Origin: Psychrobacter jeotgali
GTDB lineage: Bacteria > Pseudomonadota > Gammaproteobacteria > Pseudomonadales > Moraxellaceae
Length of the DNA stretch: 64,000 nucleotides
Assembly: GCF_904846315.1 (NCBI RefSeq)
Contig: NZ_CAJHAF010000001.1
Span: 620,001-684,000 of the forward strand
Reading direction: 5' to 3'
The translations under genes and the position numbers were made by a program. This document shows positions 46,559-55,844 of this stretch, piece by piece; positions within the stretch are counted from its first letter, which is position 1, and every line of letters starts with the position of its first letter. The notes beneath the pieces were generated by a model, which was not told the origin of the DNA, made no database searches, and was given only the letters and a program-made list of their open reading frames with translations.

Positions 46559-46842
46559 AAGCCAGCAAATTAATAAAAAAGACCGAGGAATATCTCGGCG
46601 CCGACAATCGCAAGCGTAAAGAGAAAATAAAGTACCTAAAGCAAGTGCTCAAAAAGTTAAGAAAACGTGAAAAAGAGCTGGAGCTTAAGTTTGAGGCAGA
46701 GAATAGCAATAAAGAAAAAATATCCAATGAGCTGGCTTTAATCCATGCACACAGGAAAAAAGGCTTAAAGCTTTTGAAACAACTAGAAAAAGAGCGTAAG
46801 GAAGCCAAAAAAGCTAAAGAGGCCAGAAAAGCCGAAAAATAA
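46555..46842 (+). CDS. Small Lys/Glu-rich coiled-coil protein
   Basis: Not a recognised family. 95 residues, a single long helical coiled coil of charged heptads (KKTEEYLGADNRKRKEKIKY, KQLEKERKEAKKAKEARKAE). The ATG overlaps the stop of the Na/Pi transporter, with AAGGAG just upstream in that gene, so its translation is coupled and it probably serves the transporter. High Lys content could suit nucleic acid or membrane contact; this is speculation. Confidence 0.75.
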   Translation: MKASKLIKKTEEYLGADNRKRKEKIKYLKQVLKKLRKREKELELKFEAENSNKEKISNELALIHAHRKKGLKLLKQLEKERKEAKKAKEARKAEK

Positions 46843-46918
46843 GCAAAGCTCTGATGGGTTTAAACTAAAATAAGATAGTCATTTATATATGCTACTGAAA
46901 TAAATTTACTTAGACACT

Positions 46919-46964
46919 AAAAAGCCCATCTAGCACTAATTCTAAAGTGATAAATGGGCTTTTT
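46919..46964. terminator. Bidirectional terminator between the coiled-coil gene and DAHP synthase
   Basis: Stem AAAAAGCCCAT / ATGGGCTTTTT (46919-46929 with 46954-46964), with an inner CACT/AGTG hairpin. Confidence 0.82.
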
Positions 46965-46982
46965 GATTTTATAAATTTAAAA

Positions 46983-48065
46983 CTAACGATTAGGTAATAC
47001 GTCTTTTACCATATCACGCAAATCGTGCAGTGCGGTAACCGTGCTTTCCCAATCAAGGCAACCATCAGTAATAGATTTACCATATTCAAGCTGGGTTAAA
47101 TCAGCGGTAAGCTTTTGATTGCCGCCTTTTAGATGGCTCTCAATCATCATACCGATAATGGATTTATTGCCATTCTGGATCTGCTGGGCAACGTTTTGGA
47201 TGACCATAGGCTGCAAGTAAGGGTCTTTACCCGAGTTGGCATGGCTGGAGTCAATCATAATCTTGGTGCTGGTTTTACCTTTGGCTAGCTGGTTCTCAGC
47301 CTCAGCAACTGCAGTTTCATCATAATTAGGTTTGCCATTACCGCCGCGCAGTACTACGTGAGCGTAAGGATTACCTTTAGACTTGATAATCGATACCTGA
47401 CCGTCTGCCGAAAGGCCCAAAAAGCTATGGCCTTCTTTTACCGCTTGCATAGCATTGACCGCCACTGTCATACCGCCATCAGTGCCATTTTTGAAACCGA
47501 CTGGGCAAGATAAACCTGAGCTCATTTCTCTATGCGTTTGGCTCTCAGTAGTACGAGCACCAATCGCTGACCAGCTAATCAAATCCTGCATATACTGCGG
47601 GGTGTTAGGGTCAAGCGCTTCGGTAGCGCAAGGTAGCCCTTTTTCATTGAGATCAATAAGCAGTTTGCGTGCGGTATATAAACCTTTTTCGATATCGAAG
47701 CTGTCATTCATATCCGGATCATTGATCATGCCTTTCCAGCCCACGGTCGTACGCGGCTTTTCAAAATAAACCCGCATGACCACAAAGATAGTATCTTCTA
47801 GCTCTTTTGCTAACTTCGCTAAGCGGTCAGCATATTCGTGAGCGGCTTTGATGTCATGAATAGAGCAGGGTCCAATGACAATAAATAGGCGCTTGTCTTT
47901 ACCATCCAAAATATTTTGGATAGTTTGACGACCGTTAACTACGGTATTATAGGCGCTATCAGTAAGAGGGAGCTCGGCTTTTAATTCAGCTGGCGTGATA
48001 AGGGGGATGAACTTTTCAATATTCACGTCATCAATATCTGCGTTATGGGTAACTGGTGTCGTCAT
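46983..48065 (-). CDS. 3-deoxy-7-phosphoheptulonate (DAHP) synthase, class I
   Basis: First enzyme of the shikimate pathway: phosphoenolpyruvate plus erythrose-4-phosphate. The 360 residues are of the AroF/AroG/AroH type. FVIGPCSIHDIKAAHEYADR, YFEKPRTTVGWKGMINDP, WSAIGARTTESQTHREMSSG, GFKNGTDGGM and MIDSSHANSGKDP are all present. Which feedback-inhibitor form it is cannot be told from sequence reading alone. No aro neighbours in the window. Confidence 0.93.
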   Translation of the reverse strand: MTTPVTHNADIDDVNIEKFIPLITPAELKAELPLTDSAYNTVVNGRQTIQNILDGKDKRLFIVIGPCSIHDIKAAHEYADRLAKLAKELEDTIFVVMRVYFEKPRTTVGWKGMINDPDMNDSFDIEKGLYTARKLLIDLNEKGLPCATEALDPNTPQYMQDLISWSAIGARTTESQTHREMSSGLSCPVGFKNGTDGGMTVAVNAMQAVKEGHSFLGLSADGQVSIIKSKGNPYAHVVLRGGNGKPNYDETAVAEAENQLAKGKTSTKIMIDSSHANSGKDPYLQPMVIQNVAQQIQNGNKSIIGMMIESHLKGGNQKLTADLTQLEYGKSITDGCLDWESTVTALHDLRDMVKDVLPNR

Positions 48066-48320
48066 AGTTATATCGTCTAGCTAATAGGTAGGAGTAGTTG
48101 TTATTATGGAGTCAAAAGTGCCTGTTGACAAGGGCAGTCGCCCAGTTAATTGACTGATAACTGGAATGTCAAAACCAAAATTTTGTTATACTTAATAGTT
48201 ATTTAAGGATGCGCAATGATTTTTTATGGTTATTCTATACTTTTTTATCGCTAGATTATCATGACTTAAATTTTAATATCGCTATCAGTATTCATTTTTT
48301 GCCATTATCGAGAGTTTGTT

Positions 48321-49619
48321 ATGAACGACTTTGCCATGCCTGCGCAAGCCACCAAAGCGTCTGATATGCCAGATGAAAGTTACCAGTTGCCGAGCAAACC
48401 TTTGGTTATTGGTATTGTAGCAGGGGAGGTGTCAGGCGATAGTTTGGGCGCTGACTTTATGCAACAAATGAATAATCTGCGTGATGATATTATTTGGGTT
48501 GGGGTAGGCGGCAGCAAGATGCAGGCGCAAGGCTTGCAAAGTATCTTTCCGTTATCCCGTCTGGCAGTGATGGGTTTAGTTGAAGTGCTGTCGCAATTGT
48601 CTGATCTATTCAAAGCGCGCTGTGAGCTATTAACGGCTTTTGCCGCCGCTGATATTGATTGGTTTATAGGTATTGATGCGCCCGACTTTAACTTGCGTGT
48701 CGCCAAAAAGCTCAAACCCAAAGGCGTGTTTTGTGTGCAGTATGTCAGCCCCTCAATTTGGGCTTGGCGCGAGTCACGCATCCATGGTATCAAGGCGGCA
48801 ACCCATCTAGTATTGTGCTTGTTTCCCTTTGAATTACCTGTCTATGAGCGCCATAATCATCCAGCGGTATGTGTCGGCCATCCTTTACTCAGAACTATAG
48901 ATCAGGCGTTAGTAGACACCCCGATCAATCAGCTGCGTAGTGAGCTGGTTTGGCATAATGATGGTTTGCAGCAGTTTTTTGTTGAACGTTTTGATAATGT
49001 TAGTCAGCTTATTTGTGTGATGCCTGGCTCTCGGCGAGGGGAGATTACCGCAATTCTACCCTTGATGCTCGATGGCATTCAAAGGCTGTTGTTACTCGAT
49101 CCTAAATTGTGTTTTATCATTCCGACCGTCGACCAGAACCATCAATATATCGTCCAAGACGTGATAGATCAGCGCTCAGAGCAGCTGCGTGCCGCTATTG
49201 CGGTCATTTATGATGAGAGTCAACCCGCTTTTAGCCAACAAGCTATGGCCTCTGCTGACCTTATTATGCTGGCGTCGGGCACTGCTACACTCGAAGCCAT
49301 GCTTTTAGAGCGACCTATGGTGGTCATCTATCAATTGAATAAACTGACCTTTCAACTCGCTAAGCGTTTGGTCAAGGTGCCTTATGTAGGACTTCCCAAT
49401 ATATTAGCCGCTGATACTATTGTTCCTGAACTTATTCAAGAGCAGGCCACGGGTGATAATATTTGCCGTACGGTTATGCGGCTTTTACAGCCCCGCGCTT
49501 ATGAAGAGCAGTTACAGAACCTAATCACTACTAAAAAGATGCTACAGCAGCAAAGCAACCATGATCCTGCCAATAGTGTCGTTACAGAATGGTTTGCTCA
49601 GAGTAAGTCTCAACGCTAA
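48321..49619 (+). CDS. lpxB: Lipid-A-disaccharide synthase
   Basis: Family GT19 glycosyltransferase joining UDP-2,3-diacylglucosamine and lipid X at the inner membrane. 432 residues. N-terminal IVAGEVSGDSLGADFM, then FIGIDAPDFNLRVAKKLK, YVSPSIWAWRESRIHGIK, VMPGSRRGEI and LASGTATLEAMLLERPMVV. The 30 residues before the fold are variable. It is followed 39 bases later by rnhB, as in the lpx region of other gammaproteobacteria. Confidence 0.96.
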   Translation: MNDFAMPAQATKASDMPDESYQLPSKPLVIGIVAGEVSGDSLGADFMQQMNNLRDDIIWVGVGGSKMQAQGLQSIFPLSRLAVMGLVEVLSQLSDLFKARCELLTAFAAADIDWFIGIDAPDFNLRVAKKLKPKGVFCVQYVSPSIWAWRESRIHGIKAATHLVLCLFPFELPVYERHNHPAVCVGHPLLRTIDQALVDTPINQLRSELVWHNDGLQQFFVERFDNVSQLICVMPGSRRGEITAILPLMLDGIQRLLLLDPKLCFIIPTVDQNHQYIVQDVIDQRSEQLRAAIAVIYDESQPAFSQQAMASADLIMLASGTATLEAMLLERPMVVIYQLNKLTFQLAKRLVKVPYVGLPNILAADTIVPELIQEQATGDNICRTVMRLLQPRAYEEQLQNLITTKKMLQQQSNHDPANSVVTEWFAQSKSQR

Positions 49620-49658
49620 ATAAACCATCTAAACCAATAACTAAAAAGTATTACAATT

Positions 49659-50585
49659 ATGAGCACTAGCTATTCTAAAGTTGAGTATTCTAAAGCTGAT
49701 ATTAAAGTAAAAAGTGACCTGATCGCCATTGATAATCGAATTGAGCATATTGATGTTAAGGGCCAATATATCCAGTTAGCCGCACCTATACATTTATCGG
49801 GACAGATAAATGCTGCTAAGCTATCAATGGAATATAAAATACCTGAACAACAAATAAATATAACCGAAAATTCAGATGAGCTTGTATTAAAAATAGGCGT
49901 TGATGAAGCAGGGCGTGGGCCACTTTTGGGTAGTGTTCATGTTGCCGCTGCTATATTGCCACAAGCGTGGTCAGGTTTGATCGAAGAGCGACCACTTAAC
50001 GATACGCCTCTATCTATATTGACAGATTCCAAACAGTTGAGTGAAAAGAAAAGAGATATCTTATATCCGTTGATAAAAGAGCATGCTATTGGCTATGTCG
50101 TTGCTGACATCCCAGCGGCGGTGATAGATCAGATCAATATTCTGCAAGCGACCATGTTGGGCATGCGTTTGTGTGCGGAAGTTTTATTAGAAGCCATAGC
50201 TGGCCAAGTTTTGCAAGCGCCACAGTCTGTCTTTAGCTCTTTTAATATTGAGACTCAAATACTCTACGATGGTAACCGCTGCCCCGACTTAGATTATTCC
50301 AAGCTTACCAAATCAGGAATAGACAAAGCAAAAATAGACTGCCAAGCATGGGTGAAAGGCGATGCTCGGCATACCAGTATCGCAGCAGCCAGTATTTTAG
50401 CAAAAGTAAGCCGTGATCAAACGATGTATGCGCTTGATGAACGCCATCCGCAATATGCTATTGCTAAGCACAAAGGCTATCCTACTAAAGGACATATGGA
50501 GGCAATCAATAATTATGGGGTATTGCCTGAGCATCGGCGTAGCTTTGGCCCTATCAAAAAAGCATTAGGAAATAACCTAAGCTAA
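49659..50585 (+). CDS. rnhB: Ribonuclease HII with an N-terminal extension
   Basis: Degrades RNA in RNA-DNA hybrids and removes misincorporated ribonucleotides. The catalytic domain starts near residue 76: [14 protein letters not shown] (Asp82, Glu83), then [12 protein letters not shown] and [22 protein letters not shown] (Asp), [17 protein letters not shown]. The 75 residues before it, not found in standard proteins of about 200 residues, are acidic and lack a recognisable domain. An internal ATG at 49827 could shorten it to about 252 residues. A hairpin terminator follows at 50657. Confidence 0.93.
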   Translation: MSTSYSKVEYSKADIKVKSDLIAIDNRIEHIDVKGQYIQLAAPIHLSGQINAAKLSMEYKIPEQQINITENSDELVLKIGVDEAGRGPLLGSVHVAAAILPQAWSGLIEERPLNDTPLSILTDSKQLSEKKRDILYPLIKEHAIGYVVADIPAAVIDQINILQATMLGMRLCAEVLLEAIAGQVLQAPQSVFSSFNIETQILYDGNRCPDLDYSKLTKSGIDKAKIDCQAWVKGDARHTSIAAASILAKVSRDQTMYALDERHPQYAIAKHKGYPTKGHMEAINNYGVLPEHRRSFGPIKKALGNNLS

Positions 50586-50656
50586 ATATTAACAATAATA
50601 TGAAAAATTAATTATAAACTAACTCAAAATCTAGTCTTCAAGATATCTACCTATAG

Positions 50657-50691
50657 CCGTTTGTTAATAATCCATTAACAAGCGGTTTTTT
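50657..50691 (+). terminator. Intrinsic terminator after rnhB
   Basis: CCGTTTGTTAAT / ATTAACAAGCGG (50657-50668 with 50674-50685), one G-T pair, 5-base loop, six Ts. Confidence 0.82.
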
Positions 50692-50861
50692 ATTGGAGAT
50701 AAATAAATGAGATTTTATAATTCACATTGTGGTAAGTTTAAGTAATTATAACTATACAAAAGGTTGCTAAGTTAAACTTTCTGTGTCTTTTTCTAGCGTG
50801 GCACTTATCATTTTTGTATTCCTTCTTACTACTATTTCTAATACATATTATAGGATAAGAC

Positions 50862-52091
50862 ATGATTTTTGACATGACTGATAAAAGCTTTGCAATTGCT
50901 TTTTTCTCTACTTTACTACTTACTGCTTGTGGTGGCGGGGGAGCTGGTAGTGGTAACAACAATAACAACAATCAGAATAATAATAGCTCTTCTGCTACTG
51001 AATTGCAGTCAACCAACCCTGAATCTAAACGCCTACCTGATGAGATACCGGGACCTGCTAATGGAGAAAACGAGCCTTTAGTAGTTAGCAATGAGGTACC
51101 AGCAGCCTTACTAGTAAACAATGAAATTAGTATGGCACGAACGCAATGCGGCCTAAATGGTTTATCCGTTGATGCGGCGCTTGATGACATTGCTATTCAA
51201 CATGCTAATTATATTAAGCACGTGTTTACTAGCGCTACACCGACAAAATTTAATCCCCATCTTGAGAACAAAATTGCTGATATTGTAGAGGTTACAGGTG
51301 AGAATAATCCATTTTTTTCAGGAGTTGAGTTCAAAGATCGGCTGTTAAAAGCTGGCTATCCTAATCTAAGATATGGTGTAGCTGAGAATATATCACGTCC
51401 TATGTACTATACTTCTGCTGGTAATATTGAGGATGTTAAATCCGAGGTAGTGGCTCATTCGATGGTCAAGTCATTGTTAGCAGCACCTTACCATTTGCGC
51501 TCGCTGATGATTCCGGCATCCAGCTTGACAGGAACTAGCGTCACCAGTTATACGCCTTTTGGCAAAAACGCTAATAATTATAAAGACTATATCTTAGTCA
51601 ACCATACTGCAGCGACGTCAGTGACTCGTAATACAAAGGTTGAAGGTGTCTTTACTTATCCATGCCAAGGCATTACCAATACGATTACTGCGCTATATAA
51701 CGAAACCCCTAATCCGTTCGCAGGGACGGGCCGCAATTTAAGACTAAATCCTATCGGGCAACCTATCTATATCAATGTACCCAGCGCTCAAAAGATTGAG
51801 GTTAGTAATATCAGCTTTTATGATGTTGAGCGTAATATAAAGATACCCACTCTACTGCTTGATCATCGTCAAGATCCCCACAAAGATACACTTTATGAGT
51901 TACCCGCTAATGAGGCATTCATTTTGCCACTTACTGATGCGCTCAACAGTTGTAAAGCAGTGAGCAAACAGCGAGGCAATTGTGGGCTTTATAGTGATAG
52001 TGAATATCAGGTAAGCTTTGATGTTTTAATAGATAGCAATAACTTACAGAGCCAAGCGTTCACGTTTAAAACGGGCAACGTAAACGATTGA
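50862..52091 (+). CDS. CAP-domain lipoprotein
   Basis: A 409-residue lipoprotein. Signal peptide with lipobox LTAC, followed by a low-complexity linker (GGGGAGSG then Asn/Ser run, about residues 25-48). A CAP (SCP/PR-1)-like domain occupies about 85-235: ARTQCGLNGLSVDAALDDIA, HANYIKH, FSGVEFKDRLLKAGYPNLRY, VAENI and the APYHLRSLMIP segment. The C-terminal 130 residues are of unknown type. The CAP-domain function is not known here. AGGA lies eight bases before the ATG. Confidence 0.72.
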   Translation: MIFDMTDKSFAIAFFSTLLLTACGGGGAGSGNNNNNNQNNNSSSATELQSTNPESKRLPDEIPGPANGENEPLVVSNEVPAALLVNNEISMARTQCGLNGLSVDAALDDIAIQHANYIKHVFTSATPTKFNPHLENKIADIVEVTGENNPFFSGVEFKDRLLKAGYPNLRYGVAENISRPMYYTSAGNIEDVKSEVVAHSMVKSLLAAPYHLRSLMIPASSLTGTSVTSYTPFGKNANNYKDYILVNHTAATSVTRNTKVEGVFTYPCQGITNTITALYNETPNPFAGTGRNLRLNPIGQPIYINVPSAQKIEVSNISFYDVERNIKIPTLLLDHRQDPHKDTLYELPANEAFILPLTDALNSCKAVSKQRGNCGLYSDSEYQVSFDVLIDSNNLQSQAFTFKTGNVND

Positions 52092-52145
52092 CTTATGCAA
52101 GTTAGAACCTTAATAAATAGTATTATTCTACTAAATAAAAACTCT

Positions 52146-52811
52146 CTAGAATGAGGAGTTGGGCTGTTGTAAGAAGGCTTCTTCTTCCTCGGTGGACTCT
52201 CGATCTAAGGTGTCATTACGATGCGGGTAGCGTCCAAATCTGTCAATAATCTCTTTGTGGCGCAGCTCAAATCCTAGCGTACTTTCATCATTTAGTTGTT
52301 CGAATAAAGGTAAATAGCGCTCATGAATCACCGCAGATTCAGAATGCATGAACGGCATAATGGTAAATCGACGCCATTCCATTGGTAAGTTAGCAAAATG
52401 CGGCTGCTCAATCGCTTCTTGTGCTAACGCAACAGCCATGCCATCTTGAGCAAAGGCATCGGCCTGACCGCGGCAAAGATTACGCGAAAATTGATCTAAA
52501 ACAATAATCTCAGCTAAGCGTCCCGCTGAATTAATTAAGGATACATCGGTATTCATGCTTTCTTCATGGCGTCGCCAAGGCGCACATTCCCCATGGGTTG
52601 CCGCTTGCCATGTTTCTCCGAACTTATCACTGATTTGCTGATCAAAATTATCATTTTTTTCAAACCAGTAAGGCTCGTTATTTTTGTCAAACCAAAAATC
52701 TAATACAGCACGAGCATCAGGGTGAAGCTGTTCTAAATCTATATTTTCTGCATTAAGCTCAGTAATCTTAGATCGACTTGCAGAAGAGGAATAGTCAGTT
52801 GAAAGTGCCAT
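52146..52811 (-). CDS. DUF924-family protein
   Basis: A 221-residue soluble, mostly helical protein. DFWFDKNNEPYWFEKNDNFD, LAEIIVLDQFSRNLCRG, PFMHSESAVIHER and YPHRND are the standard motifs of DUF924, a TPR-like family without an assigned biochemical role. The first 25 residues before the family start are unstructured. It shares a short spacer with the divergent nspC. Confidence 0.88.
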   Translation of the reverse strand: MALSTDYSSSASRSKITELNAENIDLEQLHPDARAVLDFWFDKNNEPYWFEKNDNFDQQISDKFGETWQAATHGECAPWRRHEESMNTDVSLINSAGRLAEIIVLDQFSRNLCRGQADAFAQDGMAVALAQEAIEQPHFANLPMEWRRFTIMPFMHSESAVIHERYLPLFEQLNDESTLGFELRHKEIIDRFGRYPHRNDTLDRESTEEEEAFLQQPNSSF

Positions 52812-52901
52812 AAAATATTCTATTTGTAGTGAATTTAGAATACTATAGCTTAATTATTTATGTCTGTCATGACGCTAACAATAGCTATTAGGTTATCTTT
52901 T

Positions 52902-54143
52902 ATGAATTCAACAAAAACGCTACAATCCATTGATGTTCCAGCTTTACCTACTCCTTACTATTTACTAGACGAAGCAGCCATCGTTGCCAATATGCAAATC
53001 ATTGCTAGGCTTTGTGAGCTATCGGGCGCTAAAGCATTGTTAGCGTTAAAATGCTTCGCAACTTGGGGCGTGTTTGAGGTCATGCAGCCTTATCTGCATG
53101 GAACCACCTCATCTTCGCTAAATGAAGTTAGACTGGGTTATGAGACCTTTGGTAATAATAGTAATGGCAGTAATAGTACAGATAAAAAAGAAACCCATGC
53201 TTACAGCGTTGCTTACAGTGCTGATGAAATTCCTGAAGTGCTGAGCTATGCTGATAAAATTATTTTTAATTCCATCTCACAGTTACAGGCATTTAAAGCA
53301 CAAGCTCAGGCAAAAGACATTCCTATAGGGCTACGATTAAACCCTAAAACCAGTAACTCATCCTTTATTATTGCCGATCCAGCACGTCCCTTTAGCCGTT
53401 TAGGCGAGCATAATAAGGATAAAATTACAGCAATATTGAGTGATATCACCGGTGTTATGATTCATAACAATTGTGAAAATGATAGCTTTGAGGCCTTTAG
53501 TGACAGCCTAGCCGATATTGAAGCTAGATTTGGTGATATCTTGCAGCAGCTTGATTGGGTAAGCTTAGGCGGCGGCATTCATTTTATTGCTCCTAATTAT
53601 CCTCTTGAAAAACTTGCTAAAAGGCTTAAAGACTTTAGTGAAAAATACGGCGTCCAAGTCTATCTTGAGCCGGGCGAAGCTAGTATTCACGGTGCTGGCA
53701 CCCTAGTCACTACCGTACTTGATACCATGCATAATGACAAAAACTTAGCAGTGGTTGACGCTTCAATCGAAGCACACATGCTTGATTTGCTCATTTATCG
53801 TGAGTCTGCGCCTATAGTTGCTATTAATGAGCAGCCCCTTGATATTGCTCCGGTTGCTAGTGAGGATAATGAAAAACAACGCTCAACTGACCATACTATT
53901 ATCTATGGTCGCTCTTGTTTAGCAGGTGATATCTTTGGTGAGTATAACTTTGTAAACACCGCCCAAAAACCTTTAGAAATAGGCGACAAAATCGCTTTTG
54001 GTAATGCTGCTGGTTATACCATGGTCAAGAAAAACTGGTTTAATGGTGTCAATATGCCAGCGATTGTAATTCGTCGTTTAGATGGCAGTGTTGACATCCA
54101 GCGTGAGTTTGATTATCAAGATTATAAAGCCAGTTTGTCTTAA
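52902..54143 (+). CDS. nspC: Carboxynorspermidine decarboxylase
   Basis: PLP enzyme that decarboxylates carboxynorspermidine (or carboxyspermidine) to the polyamine. The alanine racemase-like barrel opens PALPTPYYLLDEAAIVANM, with the Schiff-base Lys in ALLALKCFATWG. GGGIHFIAPNYPLEKLA, EPGEASIHGAGTL and GRSCLAGDIFGEY are the conserved segments (Cys near 345, Asp). The start at 52902 is chosen over 52860 because the fold begins just after it. lys1 follows on the same strand after 235 bases. Confidence 0.93.
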   Translation: MNSTKTLQSIDVPALPTPYYLLDEAAIVANMQIIARLCELSGAKALLALKCFATWGVFEVMQPYLHGTTSSSLNEVRLGYETFGNNSNGSNSTDKKETHAYSVAYSADEIPEVLSYADKIIFNSISQLQAFKAQAQAKDIPIGLRLNPKTSNSSFIIADPARPFSRLGEHNKDKITAILSDITGVMIHNNCENDSFEAFSDSLADIEARFGDILQQLDWVSLGGGIHFIAPNYPLEKLAKRLKDFSEKYGVQVYLEPGEASIHGAGTLVTTVLDTMHNDKNLAVVDASIEAHMLDLLIYRESAPIVAINEQPLDIAPVASEDNEKQRSTDHTIIYGRSCLAGDIFGEYNFVNTAQKPLEIGDKIAFGNAAGYTMVKKNWFNGVNMPAIVIRRLDGSVDIQREFDYQDYKASLS

Positions 54144-54218
54144 TTTTTTAACCTAAGTTATTAATTTAATTTAGGTCATTAAATAGTGCTAAAAATACTA
54201 TAAAAATTGTTATAATTG

Positions 54219-54353
54219 CGTCGGGTAGAATAGCTGTTGATTAAATAGCATTCTTTGCCCGACGGGTGCGTGGGTTTTCCTCGGTCTTCCTTTTTAATTC
54301 ACGCATATCATTCACTCGTTTCTGTTTTGCATAGCCACTATCGATGGTATCGA
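54219..54353 (+). ncRNA. Candidate structured leader before the carboxynorspermidine synthase gene
   Basis: Helix 1: CGTCGGG / CCCGACG (54219-54225 with 54258-54264), extended by AGAAT/ATTCT (54227/54250) and GCT/AGC around an 11-base loop. Helix 2: TGCGTG (54267) with CACGCA (54300). Helix 3: TCGAT/ATCGA (54341-54353) just upstream of the ribosome site. A TATAAT at 54211 lies at the 5' edge. Could be a cis-regulatory RNA; no known class was recognised. Confidence 0.4.
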
Positions 54354-54378
54354 CAGAGACACAAAGGAGGATTGTTCA

Positions 54379-55653
54379 TTGAACACTAACCAAAAAACTA
54401 AGCTAAACAAAAAAGACGTACTTATCATCGGTGCCGGCGGTGTCGCTCAAGTAGTTGCTCATAAATGTGCTATGCATAACGATATCTTAGGCGAGATTCA
54501 TATCGCTTCACGTACCAAAGATAAGTGTGAGGCTATCGCTCAAAGCGTAGATGATAAAGGCAGCTTTAAGATTGCTGCTACTATGCGTACCCACCAAGTT
54601 GATGCTATGGATGTACAGGCATTGATAGCACTGATTAATGAAACCGGTATTCAAATCCTCATTAATGTGGGCTCGGCGTTTATTAATATGACGGTGTTAG
54701 AGGCTTGTATTGAAACGGGTACTGCCTATATTGATACCGCCATTCATGAAGATCCACGCAAGATTTGCGAGACCCCGCCGTGGTATGAGAACTACGAATG
54801 GAAGCGAAAGCAGCGCTGTGCAGACAATAATATTACCGCTATTTTGGGCGCAGGGTTCGACCCTGGTGTGGTCAATGCTTATGCGCGCATCGGCTACGAC
54901 ATGATGGATAAAGGCTCAGTGACCGATATCGACATTATCGATATTAATGCGGGCAGCCACGGTAAATACTTCGCTACTAACTTTGATCCTGAGATTAACT
55001 TTCGCGAATTCACCGGTACCGTTTACTCTTGGCAAGACAGTCAGTGGCAGTCCAACAAAATGTTCGAAATTAAACGTACTGATGATTTGCCCGTCGTCGG
55101 GGTGCAGAACAGCTATTTAAGCGGGCATGACGAGCTTCATTCATTATCGGCAAACTTAGACGTGCCGAATATCCGTTTTTGGATGGGCTTTGGTGAGCAT
55201 TATATTAACGTCTTTACCGTTTTGCAGAGTTTAGGGCTATTATCCGAGCAGCCAGTAACGACCGCCGAAGGGCAAGAAGTTATTCCGTTAAAAGTGGTCA
55301 AAGCGGTACTACCAGACCCAAGCTCGCTGGCACCTAATTACACAGGAAAAACTTGCATTGGTGACAAGGTTAAAGGAAAAGTAGACGGCGTCGATAGCGA
55401 GGTATTTATCTACAACGTCTCCGATCATAAAGATGCTTATAACGAGGTTGGTAGTCAAGGTATCTCTTACACTGCTGGCGTGCCACCTGTTGCTGCTGCC
55501 TTATTAGTTGCCGCAGGTGCGTGGGACGTAGGCAAAATGGTCAACGTTGAAGAGCTTGACCCCAAGCCCTTTATTAATACCTTAAATGAGATTGGTTTGC
55601 CGACTCGTATTCAAGATACCAAGGGTGATAGGGCGCTTGAGTTTGATATTTAA
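54379..55653 (+). CDS. lys1: Carboxynorspermidine synthase (saccharopine dehydrogenase family)
   Basis: NADPH-dependent condensation of aspartate semialdehyde with 1,3-diaminopropane or putrescine, the step before NspC. 424 residues. Rossmann start VLIIGAGGVAQVVAHKCAM, then IHIASRTKDKCEAIA, VNVGSAFINMTVLEACIETG and GAGFDPGVVNAYARIGYD. Start codon TTG at 54379, eight bases after a strong AAGGAGG, the only suitable site. The gene is transcribed with nspC or from the leader promoter at 54211. Confidence 0.93.
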   Translation: MNTNQKTKLNKKDVLIIGAGGVAQVVAHKCAMHNDILGEIHIASRTKDKCEAIAQSVDDKGSFKIAATMRTHQVDAMDVQALIALINETGIQILINVGSAFINMTVLEACIETGTAYIDTAIHEDPRKICETPPWYENYEWKRKQRCADNNITAILGAGFDPGVVNAYARIGYDMMDKGSVTDIDIIDINAGSHGKYFATNFDPEINFREFTGTVYSWQDSQWQSNKMFEIKRTDDLPVVGVQNSYLSGHDELHSLSANLDVPNIRFWMGFGEHYINVFTVLQSLGLLSEQPVTTAEGQEVIPLKVVKAVLPDPSSLAPNYTGKTCIGDKVKGKVDGVDSEVFIYNVSDHKDAYNEVGSQGISYTAGVPPVAAALLVAAGAWDVGKMVNVEELDPKPFINTLNEIGLPTRIQDTKGDRALEFDI

Positions 55654-55722
55654 AAGCTGCTAGGTTCAAAAAAGCTTGCATAATTTTTAACTGAACTCCA
55701 AAGCTTCAGTGGTTTAGTAAGT

Positions 55723-55768
55723 AAAAGGCTAAGCTTTATAATGAATAGAGCTTGGCCTTTTTTTTCAT
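55723..55768 (+). terminator. Intrinsic terminator after lys1
   Basis: A 17-bp stem (55723-55739 with 55745-55761; AAAAGGCTAAGC.. / ..GAGCTTGGCCTTTT) with two G-T pairs and a long T run. Confidence 0.82.
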
Positions 55769-55844
55769 CCATGTTTCACCACTATCTGACTCACTGAAAC
55801 CGTCAATAATATTCATCGTAATAGGCCAGCTAGCAGACTTAAAA

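Noticed and set aside
54144..54378. Attenuator with leader peptide
   Set aside because: No short ORF with relevant codons precedes the hairpins, and helix 1 is not followed by a proper T run.
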